Assembly (NCBI RefSeq): GCF_004363555.1
Contig: NZ_SNZJ01000017.1
Span: 38,776 to 102,775, forward strand
Length of the DNA: 64,000 nucleotides
Origin: Halomonas ventosae
GTDB lineage: Bacteria; Pseudomonadota; Gammaproteobacteria; Pseudomonadales; Halomonadaceae
Direction of reading: 5' to 3'
A program made the position numbers and the translations under genes. The notes beneath the pieces were generated by a model, which was not told the DNA's origin, searched no databases, and was given only the letters and a program-made list of their open reading frames with translations. This document shows positions 28,969 through 37,943 of this stretch, piece by piece; the first letter of the stretch is position 1, and each line of letters begins with the position of its first letter.

Positions 28969-31866
28969 ATGGATACCATTGTCACACCGGACGAGCCGTC
29001 CGTTTCCGTCACCGCACCCAAGGCCCTGCGCGTCATCAAGCGCAACGGCGACGTCGTGGCCTTCGATGCCGACAAGATCGCCATCGCCATGAGCAAGGCC
29101 TTCATCGCCGTGGAGGGCGACAACGCTGCCACCTCCTCGCGAGTGCGCGACTTCGTCCGCCAGTCCACCGAGAGCATCGAGAAGGCCTTCCTGCGCCGCA
29201 TGCCCGACGGCGGCACCCTGCACATCGAGGACATCCAGGACCAGGTCGAGCTGGCGCTGATGCGCGCCGGCGAGCAGCGGGTCGCCCGCGCCTACGTGCT
29301 CTACCGCGAGGCACACGCCCGGGCGCGGGCCGCGGCCGGTGGCGACATCGTCAAGCCCCACCCCAGCCTCAACGTGACCCTCGCCGACGGCACCACCCGC
29401 CCGCTGGACCTGGGCCGCATCGAGACCCTGGTGGCGGACGCCTGCGAGGGGCTGGCCAACGTCGAGGCCCAGAAGATCGTCGACGACTCGCTGAAGAACC
29501 TCTACGACGGGGTCACCGTGGACGGCGTCTCCCAGGCGCTGATGATGACCGCCCGTACCCTGGTGGAGAAGGATCCCGACTACACCTACGTCACCGCCCG
29601 CCTGCTGCAGGACAACCTGCGCCGCGAGGCGCTCTCCTTCCTGGGCATCGCCGACGAGGCCACCTACGGGGAGATGGCCGAGCTCTACGCGCCGGCCTTC
29701 AAGGCCTATATCGCCAAGGGCATCGAGTTCGAGCAGCTCGACCCCGCACTGGCCGAGTTCGACCTCGACCGCCTGGGCGAGGCGCTGGACCACCATCGCG
29801 ACAACGCCTTCACCTACCTGGGCCTGCAGACCCTCTACGACCGCTACTTCATCCACCGCGACGAGGTGCGCTACGAGCTGCCCCAGGTGATGTTCATGCG
29901 CGTCGCCATGGGCCTGGCGCTGGGCGAGGACGACCGCGAGGCGCGGGCCATCGAGTTCTACGAGCTGCTCTCTAGCTTCGACTACATGGCCTCCACGCCG
30001 ACCCTGTTCAACGCCGGCACCGTGCGCAGCCAGCTCTCCAGCTGTTACCTGACCACCGTGCCCGACGAGCTGGACGGCATCTACAGCGCCATCCGCGACA
30101 ACGCCCTGCTCTCCAAGTGGGCCGGGGGCCTGGGCAACGACTGGACGCCGGTGCGCGCGCTCGGCTCCTGGATCAAGGGCACCAACGGCAAGTCCCAGGG
30201 CGTCGTCCCCTTCCTCAAGGTGGTCAACGACACCGCCGTGGCGGTCAACCAGGGCGGCAAGCGCAAGGGGGCGGTCTGCGCCTACCTCGAGACCTGGCAC
30301 CTCGATATCGAGGAGTTCCTGGAACTGCGCAAGAACACCGGCGACGACCGCCGCCGCACCCACGACATGAACACCGCCAACTGGGTGCCCGACCTGTTCA
30401 TGAAGCGGGTCTTCGATGACGGCGAGTGGACGCTCTTCTCCCCCTCCACCTGCCCGGACCTCCACGACCTCTACGGCGCGGCCTTCGAGCAGCGCTACGA
30501 GGAGTACGAGGCGATGACCCGCACGGGGGAGCTCAAGCTCTACAAGCGCGTCCGCGCCAAGGACCTGTGGCGCAGGATGCTCTCGATGCTGTTCGAGACC
30601 GGCCATCCCTGGATCACCTTCAAGGACCCGTGCAACCTGCGCAGCCCGCAGCAGCACGCCGGCGTGGTGCACAGCTCCAACCTCTGCACCGAGATCACCC
30701 TCAACACCTCGGCCGACGAGATCGCGGTGTGCAACCTGGGCTCGGTCAACCTGGCCCAGCACGTGGTGGACGGCAGGCTAGACGGCGAGAAGCTGAGAAA
30801 GACCGTGCGCACCGCCGTGCGCATGCTCGATAACGTCATCGACATCAACTACTACGCGGTGCCCCAGGCGAAGAACTCCAACGCCAAGCACCGCCCGGTG
30901 GGGCTCGGCATCATGGGCTTCCAGGACGCCCTCTACGCCCAGGACATCGCCTACGCCAGTGACGCGGCCGTCGAGTTCGCCGACCGCTCCATGGAGCTGG
31001 TCAGCTATCACGCCATCGAGGCCTCCAGCGACCTCGCCACCGAGCGCGGCCGCTACGAGAGCTTCGAGGGCTCGCTGTGGAGCCAGGGCATCCTGCCCAT
31101 CGACTCCATCCAGAAGCTCAAGACCGAGCGCGGCGAGAAGTACATCGAGGTCGACGAGAGCGCCACCCAGGACTGGGACCGCCTGCGCGACAAGATCGCC
31201 GGCCAGGGCATGCGCAACTCCAACGTGATGGCCATCGCCCCGACCGCCACCATCTCCAACATCTGTGGCGTGACCCAGTCCATCGAGCCGACCTACCAGA
31301 ACCTCTACGTGAAGTCGAACCTCTCCGGCGAGTTCACGGTGGTCAATGCGCCCATGGTCAACGACCTCAAGGCGCGCGGGCTGTGGGACGAGGTGATGAT
31401 CAACGACCTCAAGTACTACGACGGCTCGGCCCAGCCCATCGACCGCATCCCGGACGACCTCAAGGCCAAGTATGCCACCGCCTTCGAGGTGGAGCCCAAG
31501 TGGCTGGTGGAGGCCGCCGCGCGGCGCCAGAAGTGGATCGACCAGGCCCAGTCGCTGAACCTCTACATCAAGGGGGTCTCCGGCAAGAAGCTCGACGTGA
31601 CCTACCGCATGGCCTGGTTCCGCGGCCTGAAGACCACCTACTACCTGCGCGCCCTGGGCGCCACCTCGGTGGAGAAGTCCACCGTCGACCGCGGCACCCT
31701 CAATGCCGTGAGCAACGCCGCCCCGGGGCAGGCACCGGCGCCAGAGCCCTCTGCCGGGGCGAGCCGCGAGCCGCGCGGCATCGACGACTTCCTGCAGGGC
31801 AAGGGCGGCCAGCGGGCACCGAGTGCCGGCGAGATCGACGAGCTGGGCTGCGAGGCCTGCCAGTAA
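28969..31866 (+). CDS. nrdA: Class Ia ribonucleotide reductase large subunit
   Basis: The 965-residue catalytic subunit reduces ribonucleoside diphosphates to deoxy forms. An N-terminal ATP-cone (about 20-110, LRVIKRNGDVVAFDADKI) is followed by a second cone-like segment (about 125-225), as in Pseudomonas-type NrdA. Active-site Cys residues appear in LSSCYLT and SNLCTEI, and the redox tail ends in a GCEACQ pair. Paired NrdR boxes upstream indicate dATP/ATP-dependent repression. nrdB follows after an unusual 192 bp spacer. Confidence 0.97.
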   Translation: MDTIVTPDEPSVSVTAPKALRVIKRNGDVVAFDADKIAIAMSKAFIAVEGDNAATSSRVRDFVRQSTESIEKAFLRRMPDGGTLHIEDIQDQVELALMRAGEQRVARAYVLYREAHARARAAAGGDIVKPHPSLNVTLADGTTRPLDLGRIETLVADACEGLANVEAQKIVDDSLKNLYDGVTVDGVSQALMMTARTLVEKDPDYTYVTARLLQDNLRREALSFLGIADEATYGEMAELYAPAFKAYIAKGIEFEQLDPALAEFDLDRLGEALDHHRDNAFTYLGLQTLYDRYFIHRDEVRYELPQVMFMRVAMGLALGEDDREARAIEFYELLSSFDYMASTPTLFNAGTVRSQLSSCYLTTVPDELDGIYSAIRDNALLSKWAGGLGNDWTPVRALGSWIKGTNGKSQGVVPFLKVVNDTAVAVNQGGKRKGAVCAYLETWHLDIEEFLELRKNTGDDRRRTHDMNTANWVPDLFMKRVFDDGEWTLFSPSTCPDLHDLYGAAFEQRYEEYEAMTRTGELKLYKRVRAKDLWRRMLSMLFETGHPWITFKDPCNLRSPQQHAGVVHSSNLCTEITLNTSADEIAVCNLGSVNLAQHVVDGRLDGEKLRKTVRTAVRMLDNVIDINYYAVPQAKNSNAKHRPVGLGIMGFQDALYAQDIAYASDAAVEFADRSMELVSYHAIEASSDLATERGRYESFEGSLWSQGILPIDSIQKLKTERGEKYIEVDESATQDWDRLRDKIAGQGMRNSNVMAIAPTATISNICGVTQSIEPTYQNLYVKSNLSGEFTVVNAPMVNDLKARGLWDEVMINDLKYYDGSAQPIDRIPDDLKAKYATAFEVEPKWLVEAAARRQKWIDQAQSLNLYIKGVSGKKLDVTYRMAWFRGLKTTYYLRALGATSVEKSTVDRGTLNAVSNAAPGQAPAPEPSAGASREPRGIDDFLQGKGGQRAPSAGEIDELGCEACQ

Positions 31867-31868
31867 CA

Positions 31869-31940
31869 GCGCCAAGCGCCAAGCGCCAAGCGCCAAGCGC
31901 CAAGCGCCAAGCGCCAAGCGCCAAGCGCCAAGCGCCAAGC
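31869..31940 (+). repeat. Heptamer tandem repeat in the nrdA-nrdB spacer
   Basis: Ten perfect copies of GCGCCAA plus GC begin two bases after the nrdA stop codon. The unit is not a multiple of three and the array is perfect, so copy number could change by slippage. It lies in the transcribed spacer of the operon. Confidence 0.95.
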
Positions 31941-31970
31941 AACAGGATAAGCGGTGCGAAACGCGCCAAT

Positions 31971-32004
31971 GAAGAAGGCGGCACACGCCGTTGCCGCCTT
32001 CTTC
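31971..32004 (+). terminator. Strong hairpin between nrdA and nrdB
   Basis: GAAGAAGGCGGC and GCCGCCTTCTTC form a perfect 12-base stem with a 10-base loop. A second small hairpin (CGCCC-AAG-GGGCG, 32005-32017) followed by TTT comes immediately after. Being inside the operon, it may cause partial termination, mark an RNA-processing site or shield nrdA mRNA. Confidence 0.6.
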
Positions 32005-32058
32005 CGCCCAAGGGGCGTTTCCCTCTTACATCTTCCATCTCGAGGAGCGAGGAAGAAC

Positions 32059-33300
32059 ATGCTGAACTGGGACGAATTCCACGAGGACGAGACAGCCGTC
32101 GCCGAGCAACCCAAGCCGGCGCCCGCGCCGCAGCCCGCTGCCGAGCCCCAGGCCGACGATGCGGCCGTTGCCGAGAGCCGCGGCAGCTACCGGGCCGCCG
32201 AGGGCGACCGCCTGGCGCGTGCCCGGGCCTCGCTGGAGGCCCTCGACGTGGCCGCCGGCCTCGAGGAGCTGGAGATGGGCGCGGCGCGCATCGAGGTCGA
32301 CGACAAGCAGATGATCAATGCCCGCGCCGACCTCAACCAGCTGGTGCCCTTCAAGTACGAGTGGGCCTGGCAGAAGTACCTGGACGGCAGCGCCAACCAC
32401 TGGATGCCCCAGGAAGTGAACATGAACGCCGACATCGCGCTGTGGAAGAGTGCCGAGGGCCTCACCGCGGACGAGCGGCGCATCGTCGAGCGCAGCCTGG
32501 GCTACTTCTCCACGGCGGACTCGCTGGTGGCCAACAACCTGGTGCTGGCGCTCTACCGCCTGATCACCAACCCCGAGTGCCGCCAGTACCTGCTGCGCCA
32601 GGCCTTCGAGGAGGCGATCCACACCCACGCCTACCAGTACTGCGTGGAATCGCTGGGCATGGACGAGGGCGAGGTCTTCAACATGTACCGCGAGGTTCCC
32701 TCGGTGGCCGCCAAGTCCGCCTGGAGCCTCAAGCATACCCAATCGCTGGCGCGCCCGGACTTCAACACCGGCACCCCGGAGACCGACCAGGAGCTGCTGC
32801 GCAACCTGATCGCCTTCTACTGCGTCACCGAGGGCATCTTCTTCTACTGCGGCTTCAGCCAGATCCTCTCCATGGGCCGGCGCAACAAGATGACCGGCGT
32901 GGCCGAGCAGTTCCAGTACATCCTGCGTGACGAGTCCATGCACCTGAACTTCGGCGTGGACATGATCAACCAGATCAAGATCGAGAACCCGCACCTCTGG
33001 ACGGCCGAGTTCCAGGACGAGGTCACCCAGATGATCCTCGAGGGCACCGAGCTGGAGATCGCCTATGCCCGGGACACCATGCCCCGCGGCGTGCTGGGCA
33101 TGAACGCGGCGATCATGGAGGAGTACCTGCACTTCATCTGCAATCGCCGCCTGGCGCAGATCGGCCTGAAGGAGCAGTTCCCCGGCGCGCAGAACCCTTT
33201 CCCGTGGATGAGCGAGATCATCGACCTGCGCAAGGAGAAGAACTTCTTCGAGACCCGCGTCACCGAATACCAGGTGGGCGGCGCACTGAGCTGGGACTGA
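32059..33300 (+). CDS. nrdB: Class Ia ribonucleotide reductase small subunit
   Basis: The 413-residue ferritin-like radical-generating subunit has the iron ligands Glu and His in [11 protein letters not shown], with the radical Tyr four residues after that His. Further ligands are Glu in TEGIFFY and Glu/His in ESMHLNFG. Presence of the Tyr indicates the tyrosyl-radical class. An acidic, Ala/Pro-rich N-terminal extension (about 1-60) precedes the core. ATG 32059 has GAGGAGCGAGGAAG upstream. No yfaE-type ferredoxin gene follows. Confidence 0.96.
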   Translation: MLNWDEFHEDETAVAEQPKPAPAPQPAAEPQADDAAVAESRGSYRAAEGDRLARARASLEALDVAAGLEELEMGAARIEVDDKQMINARADLNQLVPFKYEWAWQKYLDGSANHWMPQEVNMNADIALWKSAEGLTADERRIVERSLGYFSTADSLVANNLVLALYRLITNPECRQYLLRQAFEEAIHTHAYQYCVESLGMDEGEVFNMYREVPSVAAKSAWSLKHTQSLARPDFNTGTPETDQELLRNLIAFYCVTEGIFFYCGFSQILSMGRRNKMTGVAEQFQYILRDESMHLNFGVDMINQIKIENPHLWTAEFQDEVTQMILEGTELEIAYARDTMPRGVLGMNAAIMEEYLHFICNRRLAQIGLKEQFPGAQNPFPWMSEIIDLRKEKNFFETRVTEYQVGGALSWD

Positions 33301-33315
33301 TCCCGTAGACGCAAG

Positions 33316-33336
33316 GCCGGGGCCATCCGCCCCGGC
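33316..33336 (+). terminator. GC hairpin after nrdB
   Basis: GCCGGGGC and GCCCCGGC pair across a CATCC loop 16 bases past the stop. No T-run follows, so it may assist the stronger terminator downstream. Confidence 0.5.
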
Positions 33337-33433
33337 AGGATGGAGGGAGGCCTCGTCATGATGGAGATGCCCATCGCGACCCGTGAGACGCGACGCGCCC
33401 GCGTCCGCCGGCCTGCCGCCACCCCAGATGATG

Positions 33434-33468
33434 ACGCCCTGTCCGGCCATGCCGGGCAGGGCGTTTTT
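33434..33468 (+). terminator. Rho-independent terminator of the nrdAB unit
   Basis: A 14-base stem (one G-T pair), ACGCCCTGTCCGGC with GCCGGGCAGGGCGT, has a CAT loop and runs into TTTTT. This is the best intrinsic terminator in the window. Confidence 0.92.
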
Positions 33469-33507
33469 CATGGCCCGGCAACAGGCACAACAACGGAGGG
33501 CAATCCG

Positions 33508-33837
33508 ATGCAAGCAACCCAAGCCGTAGCACGTCGCGAGTCGCAGGCGTGGCAGTCCGCGCTGGACCGGGCGCTCAGCGCCCATGACAGCGAAGACGCC
33601 CTGGCCCGCTATCCCCATGTGGCCTTCGCCTTCCCGTCGGCCTCCCCCAACCCCTACTCGCGGGACTACCCGCTGCTCGACTACCGGGAGCTCAAGGAGT
33701 GGGCGACCTCGCGGGGCTGGCGGGTCCGCCCGGCCCCCGAGCGTGCGCCCGCCAACGAGAAGTACAGCCCGCCGGTGCGCTTCACCCGGCTGCCCCGGGG
33801 CGGCGCGCGTCCCGCTTCCGGGCCGGGGCACCACTGA
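33508..33837 (+). CDS. Hypothetical protein, 109 aa
   Basis: I do not recognise this family. The product is soluble-looking, with no signal or membrane helix. Its N-terminal half is helical (ESQAWQSALDRALSAHDSEDALARYP), the central part is Pro/Tyr-rich (SPNPYSRDYPLLDYRELKEWATSRGWRVRP), and the tail is basic. The ATG at 33508 is chosen because it follows the nrd terminator and has GGAGGGC upstream; longer in-frame starts would run through that terminator. Codon use fits the genome. Confidence 0.7.
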   Translation: MQATQAVARRESQAWQSALDRALSAHDSEDALARYPHVAFAFPSASPNPYSRDYPLLDYRELKEWATSRGWRVRPAPERAPANEKYSPPVRFTRLPRGGARPASGPGHH

Positions 33838-33842
33838 GCCAA

Positions 33843-33865
33843 GCCCGGGGCCGCTGGCCCCGGGC
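33843..33865 (+). terminator. GC hairpin after the 109-aa gene
   Basis: GCCCGGGGCC and GGCCCCGGGC form a perfect ten-base stem with a GCT loop, starting 5 bases after the stop codon. The downstream T content is low. Confidence 0.5.
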
Positions 33866-33938
33866 AGCATTGATTCCCGGTGGCCGCGAGCGCTAACGTG
33901 GAGGCACGACGTCCCGGGATGACACGGAGGGCTCACCC

Positions 33939-34061
33939 ATGAAAGAGCGCAAGGCCAGAAGCGTGATCACGCGGGTCTTCGTGCCCGCCCATGTCCGCGA
34001 CCTGCCCAACGGTGAACGGGTGAGAGTACCCGGCCACTACAAGGCCCCGCCGCGGCGATAG
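33939..34061 (+). CDS. Small hypothetical protein, 40 aa
   Basis: A short reading frame starts MKERKARSVITRVFVPAHVR and ends GHYKAPPRR. It has an excellent ribosome-binding site (GGAGG, 8-base spacing). The product is basic, with no membrane segment and a well-formed VITRVFVPAHVRDLPNGERVRVPG beta-like core. It lies 8 bp before the DUF3565 gene and may share its transcript. I cannot assign a family. The ribosome site, codon use and packing argue that it is real. Confidence 0.6.
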   Translation: MKERKARSVITRVFVPAHVRDLPNGERVRVPGHYKAPPRR

Positions 34062-34069
34062 CCTCCCCC

Positions 34070-34285
34070 ATGCAGCAGCCCATCATCGGCTACCACCTCG
34101 ACGAGGAGGGCCACTGGGTCGCGGAACTCGCCTGCGGCCATAACCAGCACGTGCGCCACCAGCCCCCCTGGACCGAGCGCCCCTGGGTGACCAGCGAGGC
34201 CGGGCGGCGCTCGCGGCTCGGCCTCGCCCTGGAGTGTGTCAAGTGTGATCGTGGCGAGCCCCGGGACAACCCGGTCAGCGACTAG
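34070..34285 (+). CDS. DUF3565 family protein
   Basis: The 71-residue protein is one complete DUF3565 domain. It has IIGYHLDEEGHWVAEL, then CGHNQHVRHQPPW, RPWV and a C-terminal ECVKC pair. The Cys and His residues suggest a small metal-binding fold. The function is unknown. It lies 31 bp before the LigD-type phosphoesterase gene. Confidence 0.85.
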   Translation: MQQPIIGYHLDEEGHWVAELACGHNQHVRHQPPWTERPWVTSEAGRRSRLGLALECVKCDRGEPRDNPVSD

Positions 34286-34316
34286 ACTGCGGGTAGCCAC
34301 CGCCCGGAGGTGCCCC

Positions 34317-34919
34317 ATGGCCGCATCCCGCGACACCCCGACACGCTATCGCGAGAAGCGCGACCCACGCCGTACCCCCGAGCCCATGGAAGACGGCCGG
34401 CAGGGCGACCTGCCGCGCTTCGTCATCCAGCAGCACGCCGCCTCCACAATGCACTACGACGTCCGCCTCGAGGTCGATGGCGTGCTGAAGTCCTGGGCCG
34501 TGCCCAAGGGCCCCTCCACCGACCCGCGGGTCAAGCGCCTGGCGATCCCCACCGAGGATCATCCCCTGGCCTATGCCGACTTCGAGGGTGTGATTCCCGA
34601 GGGCGAATACGGTGCCGGCACCGTGCTGATCTGGGATCGCGGCCACTACCGCAACCTCAAGGAGGGCGACGACCGGCCCTCGATCGCCGAGCAGCTCGAG
34701 GAGGGCCATGCCACCGTCTGGCTGGAGGGGGAGAAGCTGCGCGGGGGCTATGCGCTGATCCGCACGCACCTGGAGCAGGGTGAGGGCTGGCTGCTGGTGA
34801 AGATGGAGGACGAGGCCGCCGATGCGAGGCGCAATCCCACCTCGACCGAACCCGAGTCCGTGGTGTCGGGACGCACCCTGGAGGAGATCACCCGCGAGGC
34901 GGGCAAGGACCAGGCCTGA
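34317..34919 (+). CDS. Stand-alone LigD-type 3'-phosphoesterase domain
   Basis: The 200-residue protein corresponds to the phosphoesterase domain of bacterial NHEJ ligase LigD. It shows RFVIQQHAASTMHYDVRLEVDGVLKSWAVPKGPS, HPLAYADFEG-IPEGEYGAG and the WLLVKM strand. In LigD this domain trims 3'-phosphates and ribonucleotides at DNA ends, with the conserved His and Asp in the H-Y-D-R-L-E region. No ligase, polymerase or Ku gene is adjacent, so its role is DNA- or RNA-end processing by inference. GGAGG lies 6 bases before the ATG. Confidence 0.9.
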   Translation: MAASRDTPTRYREKRDPRRTPEPMEDGRQGDLPRFVIQQHAASTMHYDVRLEVDGVLKSWAVPKGPSTDPRVKRLAIPTEDHPLAYADFEGVIPEGEYGAGTVLIWDRGHYRNLKEGDDRPSIAEQLEEGHATVWLEGEKLRGGYALIRTHLEQGEGWLLVKMEDEAADARRNPTSTEPESVVSGRTLEEITREAGKDQA

Positions 34920-35012
34920 GCCCGGCGAGTCCGGCTCACGCCACGCAACACCCGCGGCCCGAATGGACCGCGAGGCGCCCGCCGATGCGGCGAGTGGAAG
35001 GCCGGGGAATCG

Positions 35013-35192
35013 CTATCCCTTGGGCCCGAACAGGAGCCAGACGATCAGCCCGATCAGCGGGAAGAACAGCAGGACCAGGATCCAGATCAGCTTGGACAGC
35101 CCGCCGGCCGGGCTCTTGGCCACCTTGACGATGGCCCAGATGACGATGATCAGCCAGATAAGGCCCAGCAGGCCGCCTACTTCGATACCCAT
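35013..35192 (-). CDS. Small PLDc_N-type membrane protein, 59 aa
   Basis: The product has two hydrophobic helices (about 6-23 and 34-53) joined by VKVAKSPAGGLSK, and ends WLLFGPKG. This is the phospholipase D nuclease N-terminal (PLDc_N) pattern that occurs alone in many proteobacteria and at the start of cardiolipin synthases. The GGAGACGTCGC before its ATG provides a ribosome site. Function unknown; the following 120 bp toward the cupin gene holds nothing that I can identify. Confidence 0.75.
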   Translation of the reverse strand: MGIEVGGLLGLIWLIIVIWAIVKVAKSPAGGLSKLIWILVLLFFPLIGLIVWLLFGPKG

Positions 35193-35312
35193 GCGACGTC
35201 TCCTTGTCGATTTCCATTCGGCGAAGTGCCGCCCTTAGAGGTAGCACAGCGGTCGCGAAACGCACAATCGCGGCCGGTAGCGAATTGTCAGCACGCGTAA
35301 CGGGGCCGCCGC

Positions 35313-35978
35313 TCACTCGGGCAGCAGGTGCCCGACCTTGACGTAGATCAGCGCGCCATCCTCGCCCGTGAAGGGCGTATGCTGGCTGCGATGGGGGCTG
35401 CGCAGCCAGCTGCCGGCGGGATAGGCCCCATGCTCGTCGTGGAAGGTGCCCTCGAGGACCAGGATCTCCTCGCCGCCCCAGTGGGCATGGGTCTGGAAGC
35501 GGGTGTTGGGCGCCCACTTCACCAGGGCTACGTGCTCGCCCTCGAAGTCGTGGAGCGGCAGCACCTCGAGACCCTCGACGAGCCCGGGGCGCCAGCCGCC
35601 GGCGCGGGTGTCGATGACCTTCTGTTCGGTGTCGTCCGGCGAGAACTGGTGCAGCTTGACGAAGATCAGCGCCCCTTCTTCGCCCACCCGCGGTGCATGA
35701 GACGTGCCGATGGGATTGCGCAGGTAGTGGCCCGCGGGATAGCGGCCATGCTCGTCGGCGAACTCGCCCTCCAGCACCAGGATCTCCTCGCCGCCACCGT
35801 GCTCGTGGGTCGGGAAGGTGCTGTCGGGCGCATAGCGCACCAGGGAGGTGGCCCGGGCCACCTCGTCGCCGACCCGGTCCAGCATCATCCGCTCCACCCC
35901 CGGGGTAGGGGAGTCCACCCAGCGGTACTGGTCGGGCGTGACCACCGCACGGCGGCTGAAATCGGCATTGAGTCGCAT
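35313..35978 (-). CDS. ChrR-like double-cupin protein
   Basis: The 221-residue protein has two tandem cupin domains (about 25-112 and 130-218). Each carries a H-x-H metal-site pattern, THEHGGGEEILVLEG and THAHWGGEEILVLEG, and a YPAG(H/S) strand. This is the ChrR-type cupin fold, but there is no N-terminal anti-sigma zinc domain and no sigma factor gene next to it. It is probably a metal-binding enzyme or sensor of unknown substrate. Confidence 0.85.
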   Translation of the reverse strand: MRLNADFSRRAVVTPDQYRWVDSPTPGVERMMLDRVGDEVARATSLVRYAPDSTFPTHEHGGGEEILVLEGEFADEHGRYPAGHYLRNPIGTSHAPRVGEEGALIFVKLHQFSPDDTEQKVIDTRAGGWRPGLVEGLEVLPLHDFEGEHVALVKWAPNTRFQTHAHWGGEEILVLEGTFHDEHGAYPAGSWLRSPHRSQHTPFTGEDGALIYVKVGHLLPE

Positions 35979-36118
35979 GACGCTCTCCTTCTGACAGGGC
36001 CTCCGGGCCAGGGACCTCTCGGTGTCGAGCCGCGGGCCTGGCCCGACGCTTGCGTGGCCACGGCATGGCCTCCATCGGTTAGCATGGGGCTCCCCACCGC
36101 CATTCTCAAGGAGGCCCC

Positions 36119-37936
36119 TTGGCCACCGACCTGCTGCTCAATGCGCTGATCTTCCTCGCGGCGGCGGTGCTGATCGTGCCGGTCTTCAAGCGCCTGGGGC
36201 TCGGCGAGGTACTGGGCTACCTGGCCGCAGGGGTGGTCATCGGCCCCTCGGTCCTGGCCCTGGTGGCCGACGCCGAGGCGGTGCTGCAGTTCTCCCAGGT
36301 CGGCATCGTCTTCCTGCTGTTCGTGATCGGCCTCGAACTCAAGCCCTCGCGCCTGCGCGTGATGCGCAAGGCGGTGTTCGGCTTCGGCAGCCTGCAGGTC
36401 GCCATCACCACGGCCCTGCTCTCGCTGGCCGCCTGGTGGCTGGGGCTCTCCCCCGCCGCGGCGCTGGTGGTGGGCTTCAGCCTGGGGCTCTGCTCCACGC
36501 CGCTGGTGCTGCAGCTGCTCGGCGAGCGCAAGGAGCTGCAGACCCGCCACGGTCGCAATGCCTTCGCCCTGCTGCTGTTCCAGGACCTGGCGGCCATCCC
36601 GGTGCTGGCCCTCATTCCCATGCTCGCGGCCGAGAGCCTGCTCGCCGAGGGGCCGTTGCCGCTGCTGCAGGAGGTGCTGGTGGCGGTCGGCGCCTTCCTC
36701 GGGCTGATCGTCGGTGGCCGCTACCTGCTGAGGCCGCTGTTCCACTATGCCGCGGCCACCCGCAGCCGCGAGGTCTTTGCCGGCACGGTGCTGCTGGTGG
36801 TGATCGGCGCCGCTCTGCTGATGGAGCTGGCCGGGCTCTCCATGGCCCTGGGGGCCTTCATCGCCGGCGTGCTGCTCGCTGACTCGAGCTACCGCCACAA
36901 CATCGAGGCCGATATCGAGCCCTACCGCGGGCTGCTGCTGGGGCTGTTCTTCATGGCGGTGGGCATGACGGCCGATATCCGCCTGATCGGCGAGATGCCG
37001 CTGGTCGTGCTCGGCCTGACCCTGGGGCTGGTGATGCTCAAGGCGCTGGCCATGCTGGTCGCCGCCAGGCTCCACGGCACCGGCTGGAAGGAGGGGCTCA
37101 ACCTTGGGGTGCTGCTCTCCCAGGGCGGCGAGTTCGGCTTCGTGCTGCTCTCCGCGGCGGCCAGTGCCGCCCTGCTCGACCCGTCGCTGGTCAGCCTGCT
37201 GATACTCGTGATCTCGCTCTCCATGGCGACCACCCCGCTGCTCTTCCAGCTGCATGTGCGGGGCCTTCGCCGCCTCTTCACCCGTCGTCGGGCGAAGCGC
37301 GACTACGACACCCTCCCCGACGACGCCCCGCAGATCATCATCGCCGGATTCGGGCGCTTCGGGCAGATCATGGGGCGCGCCCTGCAGGGGCTGAAGATCC
37401 CCTACACGGTGCTCGACATCAACGCCGACCAGGTCGAGGTGGTGCGCCGCTACGGCAACCAGGTCTACTACGGGGACGCCTCGCGCATCGACCTGCTCAA
37501 GGCTGCCGGGGCCGACCGGGCCCGGGTGCTGGTGGTGGCGGTGGGAGACCCCGAGGCCTCGATGCGCATCGTCGGCCAGGTGCGGCGCCAGTTTCCCCAT
37601 CTGCAGCTCTATGCCCGGGCGCGCAACCGCCACCATGCCCACCTGCTGATGCGGGCCGGGATCACCCACATCGTGCGCGAGCTGCTCCCCGCCAGCCTCG
37701 AGCTGACCCGCGACGCCCTGATCGGCCTGGGCATTCCCCGGGAGCAGGCCCAGCACACCATCGACACCTTCCGCCCCCACGACGAGCAGGCGCTGCTGCG
37801 CCAGCTCGAGGTGTTCGGCAACGAGACGCAACAGATCCAGACCATCCAGGAGGCCGCCCGGGAGCTCGAGGCGCTCTACGAGGCGGACGAGGACATCGCC
37901 ACCCGGGTGGAGGAGATTCCGCGCTTCCGGCGCTGA
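36119..37936 (+). CDS. KefB/KefC-type cation:proton antiporter
   Basis: The 605-residue CPA2 transporter has about 12 membrane helices (1-385) followed by a TrkA-N nucleotide-binding domain beginning [11 protein letters not shown] near 406. The helical tail runs to the C-terminus. It likely exchanges K+ or Na+ for protons, with gating by nucleotide or glutathione adducts as in Kef systems. The start is TTG with AAGGAGG 4 bases upstream. No KefF/KefG ancillary gene is present. It converges on the helicase gene with 7 bp between. Confidence 0.9.
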   Translation: MATDLLLNALIFLAAAVLIVPVFKRLGLGEVLGYLAAGVVIGPSVLALVADAEAVLQFSQVGIVFLLFVIGLELKPSRLRVMRKAVFGFGSLQVAITTALLSLAAWWLGLSPAAALVVGFSLGLCSTPLVLQLLGERKELQTRHGRNAFALLLFQDLAAIPVLALIPMLAAESLLAEGPLPLLQEVLVAVGAFLGLIVGGRYLLRPLFHYAAATRSREVFAGTVLLVVIGAALLMELAGLSMALGAFIAGVLLADSSYRHNIEADIEPYRGLLLGLFFMAVGMTADIRLIGEMPLVVLGLTLGLVMLKALAMLVAARLHGTGWKEGLNLGVLLSQGGEFGFVLLSAAASAALLDPSLVSLLILVISLSMATTPLLFQLHVRGLRRLFTRRRAKRDYDTLPDDAPQIIIAGFGRFGQIMGRALQGLKIPYTVLDINADQVEVVRRYGNQVYYGDASRIDLLKAAGADRARVLVVAVGDPEASMRIVGQVRRQFPHLQLYARARNRHHAHLLMRAGITHIVRELLPASLELTRDALIGLGIPREQAQHTIDTFRPHDEQALLRQLEVFGNETQQIQTIQEAARELEALYEADEDIATRVEEIPRFRR

Positions 37937-37943
37937 GGCACGA

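Noticed and set aside
26181..29975. 1264-codon plus-strand frame opposite the RstAB genes
   Set aside because: Composition is that of a shadow frame, it crosses the nrdA promoter, and both real genes on the other strand have intact catalytic motifs.
28951..31986. Long antisense frames opposite nrdA
   Set aside because: They are shadows of nrdA with no domain signature, and one runs through the GCGCCAA repeat.
33340..33507. Upstream in-frame starts for the 109-residue hypothetical gene
   Set aside because: They would place a strong intrinsic terminator inside the coding region; the start at 33508 has its own ribosome-binding site.
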